This document shows positions 22,275 to 27,198 of a stretch of 27,198 nucleotides of DNA, piece by piece. Source of the DNA: CAYSLC01 sp964431545 (GTDB lineage Bacteria; Desulfobacterota; Desulfobacteria; Desulfobacterales; JAABSP01). The stretch covers positions 1-27,198 of the forward strand of contig CAYSLC010000051.1 in NCBI GenBank assembly GCA_964431545.1, given 5' to 3'. Position 1 is the stretch's first letter. Every line of letters begins with the position of its first letter. The translations under genes and the position numbers were made by a program. The notes below the pieces were generated by a model. The model was not told the origin of the DNA and made no database searches. It worked only from the letters and a program-made list of their open reading frames with translations.

Positions 22275-24006
22275 GGTGTTCCTCCCCCGCGGCTTCGGGA
22301 AGGGGTAGGGCCGCCACATGGGAGGTCACCGCCTCCACCTCGACCAGGAGTTCCCCGTAGAGCCGGCGTCCCTCTTCCACCTCCCCGCCCCTCGCGGCAC
22401 ATTCGAAATCCCGGGACAGGTTGACCAGCCCCAGGGCGCGCACGGCCACCGCGAGATTGGCCATGGCGTGGGCCGCGTCCGCGGCCGCCCCCAAATCTCC
22501 GGCCTCGTAGCCGGCGCGCAGATCCCGGAGCAGGGGGGGCGCCTCGGCGAGGAACCCCCGCACCATCCGTCCCAGGATCCGTTCGTCCTCCTTGAAGGTC
22601 TCGAACAGCCCATCGATCTCCTTGAACCGGTCCCGGCGGGGGGGCCCTCCAACCGATCCTCCGGAACCGTGCACCATCCGGTCCATCACCGCCTGCACGG
22701 CATCGATATCCACCGGTTTGGCGACGTACTCGTCCATCCCCGCATCGAGGAACCGGTCCCGGTCCCCCTTCATGGCGTACGCGGTCAGGGCGATGATGGG
22801 AATGTCCGGGTCGACCTTTCCGCCGCCGATGCCGTCCCGGATGCGGCGGGTCGCCTCCACCCCGTCCATGCCGGGCATGTGGATGTCCATCAGGACCAGA
22901 TCGAACCGTTCCGCCTCCAACGCCGCGAGGGCGGATGCTCCGTCATCTACGGTGGTCACCTCGTGCCCTCCCTTTTTCAAAAAATAAGAGAGGAACTCCT
23001 GGTTGAGGGGATTGTCCTCGGCCACGAGGATCCGGTACCGGCGGGGAGAGGGCGGGCCGGCCCGTCCGGCCTCGGGTTCGGCCCGGCCGGGGTCCGTCAA
23101 CGCATCGGGCCCGGCCGGCGCCCGTGGCCCGGGGGGACGGTCGAGGACGAGGCTGAAGTGGAAGGTGCTCCCCCTTCCGACCTCGCTCTCCACCCAGATC
23201 TTTCCGCCCATCATCTCCACGAGCCGTTTGGAGATGGCCAGCCCGAGCCCGGTCCCCGGATACTTCCTCGAATAGGAGCCGTCGAGCTGCTTGAAGCTCT
23301 CGAACAGGTCCTCCAGTCGATCCTCGGAGATCCCGATGCCCGTATCCGCCACGGAAACGGCCAACTGCGCCGATGTTTCCCGGGCGTTCATCAGCCGGAT
23401 CACCACCGTCACCCCGCCCTGCTCGGTGAACGTAAGGGCGTTTTCGATCAGGTTGGACAAGATCTGCCCGATGCGTTCGGCATCGCCCAGGAAGTCCCCC
23501 GGAAGGTCGTCCTCCCGGCGGAATCGAAGGTCGAGCCCCTTGCGTCGGGCCTTCTCGGAGAAAGCCGTTCGGCACCGGTCCAACAGGTCCCCGAGGTCGA
23601 AAGGCTCCGTGTCGAGATCCAGGGTATCGGCCTCGATCCTGGCGTAATCGAGGATGTGGTCGATCAGGCGCCGGAGGCTGTCGGCGGAGGTCAGGATCAT
23701 GGAAAGATGCTTTGCCGCCTCCCGGTCGGGGTTCATTTCGGCGAGCATCCGGGTCAATCCCGTGATGGCGTTGAGGGGGGTGCGCAGCTCATGGCTCATG
23801 TTGGCGAGGAACTCGCTCTTGTCCCGGTTGGCCTGTTCCGCACTCTTTCGGGCGGCGGCGAGTTCCTGTTCCAGCCGTTTGGTTTCGGAGAGAAGATCGT
23901 GGTACTTTCCCCGATAGGACTCCAGCTCGCGCCGGATCACCGCCAGCGCCCCGTCCGAAACAGTGGGGGCCGATTCCTCGAAATTCTTCAGCGTCTCTTC
24001 CTCCAT
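22264..24006 (-). CDS. Soluble hybrid histidine kinase (HisKA-HATPase-REC-Hpt)
   Basis: A 580-residue cytosolic phosphorelay protein. A coiled-coil N-terminus (about 20-60) leads into the H-box FLANMSHELRTPLN with His72. The ATPase domain has NLIENAL, VADTGIGISEDRL and GTGLGLAISKRLVEMMGG boxes. After a Pro-rich linker comes a receiver domain (ILVAEDNPLNQEFL, phospho-Asp in LVLMDIHMPGMDG near residue 370, and Lys in YVAKPVD). A C-terminal Hpt-like four-helix domain follows, with a candidate His in DAAHAMANLAV; the usual K-G after the His is A-N. No sensor or membrane domain is present, so input must come from a partner. ATG 24006 is used; a TTG at 24021 is possible. Neither has a strong ribosome site. 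Confidence 0.92.
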   Translation of the reverse strand: MEEETLKNFEESAPTVSDGALAVIRRELESYRGKYHDLLSETKRLEQELAAARKSAEQANRDKSEFLANMSHELRTPLNAITGLTRMLAEMNPDREAAKHLSMILTSADSLRRLIDHILDYARIEADTLDLDTEPFDLGDLLDRCRTAFSEKARRKGLDLRFRREDDLPGDFLGDAERIGQILSNLIENALTFTEQGGVTVVIRLMNARETSAQLAVSVADTGIGISEDRLEDLFESFKQLDGSYSRKYPGTGLGLAISKRLVEMMGGKIWVESEVGRGSTFHFSLVLDRPPGPRAPAGPDALTDPGRAEPEAGRAGPPSPRRYRILVAEDNPLNQEFLSYFLKKGGHEVTTVDDGASALAALEAERFDLVLMDIHMPGMDGVEATRRIRDGIGGGKVDPDIPIIALTAYAMKGDRDRFLDAGMDEYVAKPVDIDAVQAVMDRMVHGSGGSVGGPPRRDRFKEIDGLFETFKEDERILGRMVRGFLAEAPPLLRDLRAGYEAGDLGAAADAAHAMANLAVAVRALGLVNLSRDFECAARGGEVEEGRRLYGELLVEVEAVTSHVAALPLPEAAGEEHHEG

Positions 24007-24192
24007 GGGTACACCCGGCAACCGTTCGGCGGATCGGCGGGCAGCGGTCCGCCGGATCCTCGATCCCCTGAAAAAGGGGCGTCTCAGCCAACCAACGGCC
24101 CGTGATCTTAATCGAAACGGCCCCGCGTTTCAAGCCCTTCCCGCCCCACCCTTCCCGCCTGGGGGGACGGGGATGCCTTGGGGGATCGGCCC

Positions 24193-24222
24193 TTGACACG
24201 CGGATCGGCCCGGGCGTATGTT
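24193..24222 (+). promoter_or_regulatory. Sigma-70-type promoter for the 72-residue gene
   Basis: Perfect TTGACA at 24193-24198 and TATGTT at 24217-24222, spacer 18 bp. It gives a leader of about 95 nt to GTG 24325. Confidence 0.6.
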
Positions 24223-24324
24223 GCCGGCATCCGGGATCGGGGTCCCCGATCGGCCGCCGGACGCCCCGGCGGACCCTTCGGATCCCCCATGAACACCGAC
24301 CATCGAACAAGAGGAGACCCCAGA

Positions 24325-24543
24325 GTGGACGAGACCAAACAGACCGTCACCATCGCGGCCACCGTGGAGATCAGCCCCAAGGCGCTCCAGACCATCGTGG
24401 AGACCGCCACGGCGATGGCGGCGCGGGATGAACGCGGACGGCTTCGGGTGGACACCGCCGCGAAGGTATCCGAGATGATCTCCCGGTTTCTGCGGGACCG
24501 GGATTTCGAATCCTACGTCGGGGACCCCGCCAACCACCGGTAA
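24325..24543 (+). CDS. Small hypothetical protein, 72 residues
   Basis: Starts at GTG 24325 with GAGGAG eight bases upstream; an in-frame ATG at 24289 has no ribosome site. The product has a short beta-like start (KQTVTIAATVEISPK), then helices (ALQTIVETATAMAARDERG and TAAKVSEMISRFLRDRDFES). It is soluble and I do not recognise a family. The TVTIAATVEISPKALQ start followed by one helix could suggest a small DNA-binding or dimerising unit, but no clear motif is present. It has its own promoter, diverges from the hybrid kinase, and its stop codon sits in a 15-bp tandem duplication shared with the convergent membrane-protein gene. Confidence 0.65.
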   Translation: MDETKQTVTIAATVEISPKALQTIVETATAMAARDERGRLRVDTAAKVSEMISRFLRDRDFESYVGDPANHR

Positions 24544-24566
24544 CCCCTACACCGGTAACCCCTACA
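24537..24566. repeat. 15-bp tandem duplication at convergent gene ends
   Basis: CCGGTAACCCCTACA occurs twice head to tail. The first copy supplies TAA for the plus-strand small gene; the second supplies TAG for the minus-strand membrane protein. Confidence 0.9.
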
Positions 24567-25164
24567 GGGCGGACCCGTGCCGCACGGGCTCCTCCCCGGG
24601 CGCCGGGGGCGGTCCGGCCGTCTGTTCCGCGTACACGGACATGAGGAAGATGGTGGCAAAGGGCTGGGTGAGCAGGGCGGTGACGATGAAGGAGCCGCCC
24701 AGGGAGGAGACGCCCAGGAAGATGACCGCCACGATGATCTGGTCCTGGAGGCCGCCGCCCGTGGTCATGGCGACGCTCTCCTTGATGGCGTCGACGAGCC
24801 CCAGCTTCCGGTCGGTCATCAGCGGGATCATGTAGAGACAGAAGTAGGAGACCCCGACGATCACCGCCACGCCGGGCAGGAAGAAGAGCATGAATCCGAT
24901 GGCCGCCGCCAGAAAGACAGCGACTCCGAATCCCAACAGCGGCAGGAAGAGGTGCATCTGGGAGAAGAGATCCTGGAGCTTCGGCTCCCGGCCCTGCCGG
25001 ACCATCAGGAGGATGGCCTGCATATAGCCGGCGGTGGTCACGGGGGCGAGGATCCCCAGGGTGATGATGCCGAGCACGATCAGCGCCAGGGTCATGAAGA
25101 CCAAGGGGACGATGTACCGGAGGGTCAGGTTCCAGGCGGTTTCGAGGTGCTTTTTGAAGTCCAT
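24562..25164 (-). CDS. Polytopic membrane protein, DUF975/YciC-like
   Basis: A 200-residue inner-membrane protein starting at ATG 25164 with AAGGAGAG upstream. About five hydrophobic segments are visible: 16-40 (RYIVPLVFMTLALIVLGIIT), 73-95, 95-118 (FFLPGVAVIVGVSYFCLYMI), 140-160 (QIIVAVIFLGVSSLGGSFIV) and 160-182. The pattern of a helix ending in MIPLMTDRKLGLVDAIKES before another helix pair, and LLTQPFATIFLMSVYAE at the end, is typical of the broad DUF975/YciC/GDPD-membrane-domain superfamily, whose roles are mostly unknown. It diverges from the kinase at 25382. Confidence 0.82.
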   Translation of the reverse strand: MDFKKHLETAWNLTLRYIVPLVFMTLALIVLGIITLGILAPVTTAGYMQAILLMVRQGREPKLQDLFSQMHLFLPLLGFGVAVFLAAAIGFMLFFLPGVAVIVGVSYFCLYMIPLMTDRKLGLVDAIKESVAMTTGGGLQDQIIVAVIFLGVSSLGGSFIVTALLTQPFATIFLMSVYAEQTAGPPPAPGEEPVRHGSAL

Positions 25165-25381
25165 GGTCTCTCTCCTTTTTTCATCTGGTTTCGGTCCCCA
25201 TCGGGACCCGCGACGGCAAAGGGGCCCCCGATCGCCGCCGCCTTAAACATGGCAACGCTCCACGGAATGTAAAGCCTCCCGCCGGTGATTTTTCCTTGTC
25301 AAACCGGGGCGAATCGTCCATAGGGGAAGGGAAAGGCATTTTTTGGATCTCCCGAGAACGGGGAGGAGACGAGGGAACACC

Positions 25382-26752
25382 ATGAAGACCATCGGCAGAT
25401 ACGAGATCCGGGGATTGCTGGGCCGGGGAGGGATGAGCAAGGTCTACAAGGTCCGGATGCCGGTCACCGGGAAGATCCTCGCCCTGAAGCGGCTCGACCC
25501 CCATCCCCATCTCCTGAGCCTGCTGGGCGGGGAGCGGATCAAGGAACTCTTCGTCTCCGAGGCGGTCAACATGGCCAATCTGCGGCACCCCAACGTGGTG
25601 GAGATCTGGGACTTCGACACCGACCACGGGAAGACGCCCTTCTACACCATGGACTACCACTTCAACAACCTCGGGATCCTCATGGGCGAGACCTATCGCA
25701 CCGAGATGCCCTCCAGGGTGATCCCAGTGGACAAGGCCCTGGAATTCACCCGCCAGACCCTTGCGGCCCTCGCCTGCCTCCACCACTTCGGCATCATCCA
25801 CCGGGACGTCAAACCCTACAACATCCTGCTCACCGAGTACGACGGGGTCCGCCTGTGCGACTTCGGCCTCTCCAAGCTCCGGGGGGAGCGTTTCGGCGGA
25901 CCAGAGAACCTCAAGGTGGGCTCCCCCTTCTACGCCGCGCCGGAGCAGGAGGCGGACCCCGACGACGCGGAGTACACGGCCGATCTTTACTCGGTGGGGG
26001 TGATGCTCTACCGGATGCTCACCGGCACCCTCCCCTCGGAGCCCCGGGAACTGCCCAGCCGGCTCAATCCCGAACTCGACTGGCGGTGGGACGCCTTCAT
26101 CCAGAAGGGGATGGCCAAAAACATCGCCAACCGGTTCCCCACCGCCACGGCCATGGCCGCGGAGATGGAAAAGCTGGCCGCCGCCCGGCAAAAAGAGCGG
26201 GAGGCGGTCTGCAAGATCTTTCCCGTCACCCCCACCCCCGTCCCGGCCGGGGACGGGAAACCGACCCGGCACCGCTCCAACCCGTTGAAGGTCCGCCCCG
26301 CCGAAGCCCAGGATGTGTTCGCCCTGGACGAACTCTGGCGTCCGGAGAGCTATATCCGGAACGATTTCCATCCGAAACGCGAGGGCATCGTGGCCGACCG
26401 GGCCACCGGTCTCCTCTGGCAGCAGGCCGGCTCCGAGTACCCCCTCACCTGGGAGCAGGCCCACGGATACATCCGGGCCATCAATCAGTGGCGGTTCGGG
26501 GGCCGGCGCGACTGGCGGCTGCCCACGGTGGACGAACTCATGTCGCTGCTCACCGAGGCCCCCCAGCGGGACACCCTCTGCATGGATCCCGTTTTCGACC
26601 CCCGCCAGCGGCGACTCTGGAGTTCGGACCGTCGCTCCTTCACCGCCGCCTGGTACGTGAGCGTGGACATGGGGTTCGTCTGGTGGCAGGATTTCAGCGG
26701 GTTCTTCTACATCAAGGGGGTCTGTGGCCTCCCCCCGGGCCGGAAGCGGTAG
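25382..26752 (+). CDS. Cytosolic Hanks-type Ser/Thr kinase fused to a C-terminal DUF1566 domain
   Basis: A 456-residue protein kinase. ATG 25382 is chosen for GAGGGA six bases upstream and because the kinase fold starts at residue 5. Residues ~7-270: glycine loop LLGRGGMSKVYKV, Lys36 in LALKRL, HRDVKPYN at 140-147, DFG at 160-162, and SPFYAAPEQE in the activation segment. A linker with several Pro (TPTPVPAGDG) leads to a DUF1566 module, about 335-450: DRATGLLWQQAG, LTWEQAHGYI, DWRLPTVDELMSLL and LWSSDRRS. No membrane helix, so any signal reaching DUF1566 must be cytosolic. The gene has its own leader with at best a weak promoter (TTGTCA at 25296). Confidence 0.94.
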   Translation: MKTIGRYEIRGLLGRGGMSKVYKVRMPVTGKILALKRLDPHPHLLSLLGGERIKELFVSEAVNMANLRHPNVVEIWDFDTDHGKTPFYTMDYHFNNLGILMGETYRTEMPSRVIPVDKALEFTRQTLAALACLHHFGIIHRDVKPYNILLTEYDGVRLCDFGLSKLRGERFGGPENLKVGSPFYAAPEQEADPDDAEYTADLYSVGVMLYRMLTGTLPSEPRELPSRLNPELDWRWDAFIQKGMAKNIANRFPTATAMAAEMEKLAAARQKEREAVCKIFPVTPTPVPAGDGKPTRHRSNPLKVRPAEAQDVFALDELWRPESYIRNDFHPKREGIVADRATGLLWQQAGSEYPLTWEQAHGYIRAINQWRFGGRRDWRLPTVDELMSLLTEAPQRDTLCMDPVFDPRQRRLWSSDRRSFTAAWYVSVDMGFVWWQDFSGFFYIKGVCGLPPGRKR

Positions 26753-27007
26753 ACGCCGGTCTTCGTCAAAGCCTCTCTAAGGAGGGTTTCGCCGCCTGGA
26801 AGCCCATGCGGCCGCCTTGCTCAAGTGGCGAGGGCATAAAATTCCTCCGGCGGGAAAGCTTTAGCGAATCTCCGCACAGCCGGCGGATTCCGAAGGAGGG
26901 ATCGCCTTGGGCCCGGAGCCGGAAGCGTTCGCTTGTTTTCCCCTTCCCCTGGAGGTCCTTGGCGCGGCTTTTAAAGTGGGAGAAACCGTATTTCCATTCA
27001 AAGCTTG
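26753..27007. other. Gene-free stretch between kinase and DksA-like gene
   Basis: About 255 bases between convergent genes. I see no convincing gene, terminator or repeat; the base composition is slightly more AT-rich toward 27000. Confidence 0.5.
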
Positions 27008-27198
27008 TCATCCGCCGTCCGCGGCCCGGGCGCAGTCGATGCAGGTCATGACGCTCGGATCCACCCGCAGCCGTCCTTCGGCGATGTCTTCCTCGCAATT
27101 CAGGCAATAACCGTATTCGCCGGCCCCCATTCGTTTGAGCGCCGTTCGGATGCGCTGTTCCTCCAATGCAGCCAGACGCCCGGCCGCCTGGGACATGG
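27008..27198 (-). CDS. DksA/TraR-type zinc-finger protein (probably 5' truncated by the window edge)
   Basis: The visible 62-63 residues form the end of the DksA coiled-coil (AALEEQRIRTALKRM), a GEYGYCLNCEEDI segment, and a second Cys pair MTCIDCARA. The spacing C-x2-C-x17-C-x2-C is that of the DksA zinc finger. DksA-type proteins bind in the RNA polymerase secondary channel and alter transcription, often with ppGpp. An ATG exists at 27196, but most family members carry 40 or more further N-terminal residues, so the start probably lies outside the window. Confidence 0.88.
   Translation of the reverse strand, partial: MSQAAGRLAALEEQRIRTALKRMGAGEYGYCLNCEEDIAEGRLRVDPSVMTCIDCARAADGG

Noticed and set aside
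24030..24120. Minus-strand segment translating to a WLAETPLFQGIEDP-like string, recalling the start of a cyclic-nucleotide-binding domain
   Set aside because: The similarity ends after about a dozen residues, there is no continuation in any frame, and the stretch lies in the upstream region of the hybrid kinase.
1..27198. tRNA, rRNA, CRISPR array, insertion sequence or prophage
   Set aside because: I saw no cloverleaf with a T-loop signature, no regularly spaced repeats, no transposase or integrase motif, and no sharp composition change along the window.

Overview
This is a GC-rich (roughly 65%), densely coding stretch of a bacterial chromosome with about 26 protein genes and no RNA gene, CRISPR array, phage or transposase that I can recognise. 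The gene families point to a Gram-negative bacterium, most likely of the Desulfobacterota (old Deltaproteobacteria): a TAXI-type TRAP transporter with a fused permease, a DUF4388/PATAN protein, Hanks-type kinases carrying an MJ0042 zinc ribbon or a DUF1566 domain, an AMIN-domain envelope protein, and a PEP-CTERM-like peptide. This placement is inferred from family content; genus and species cannot be read from the window.

Layout. 1-2655 (+): the 3' end of an RND efflux pump, a membrane-anchored protein resembling linalool dehydratase/isomerase, and a small two-helix membrane protein, with overlapping ends. 2903-3574 (+): an all-helical orphan. 3807-4001 (+): a mono-cluster ferredoxin. 4010-7174 (-): a tightly overlapping operon of a phosphoglycerate-mutase-like phosphatase-fold enzyme, a nucleotidyltransferase of the NMN adenylyltransferase type, a PduO-type cobalamin adenosyltransferase and a small flavin reductase that converges on the ferredoxin. 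7528-8664 (+): a secreted SH3-SH3-AMIN protein. 8731-11127 (-): a transmembrane Ser/Thr kinase with a periplasmic Cache domain. 11256-13687 (-): a coiled-coil protein and a U32-family enzyme. 13965-14750 (+): a Lar-like zinc ribbon fused to a PATAN domain. 14847-18659 (-): TRAP permease, TAXI binding protein and a secreted DUF1566 protein. 18904-19770 (+): a family 2 glycosyltransferase. 19936-20109 (-): a 57-residue protein that is almost only a signal peptide plus a PEP-CTERM-like tail. 20576-20992 (+): a YjbQ-family protein. 21039-24006 (-): a hybrid histidine kinase overlapping alanine racemase. 24325-24543 (+): a 72-residue orphan. 24562-25164 (-): a polytopic membrane protein. 25382-26752 (+): a cytosolic Ser/Thr kinase fused to DUF1566. 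27008 to the end (-): a DksA/TraR zinc-finger protein cut by the window edge.

The second half is rich in signalling and envelope functions: two Hanks kinases, one hybrid histidine kinase, a PATAN protein, a cell-wall amino-acid racemase, an AMIN protein, a glycosyltransferase and a PEP-CTERM-like peptide. The first half holds redox and cofactor functions. Several intergenic regions carry good sigma-70-type promoters, nearly all with 17-bp spacers. The most unusual items are the PEP-CTERM-like minigene with its structured upstream region, the Lar-PATAN fusion, the linalool-dehydratase-like protein next to an RND pump, and the recurrence of DUF1566 as a secreted protein and as a kinase module. 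I saw no single clearly new multi-gene system; these are individual leads.
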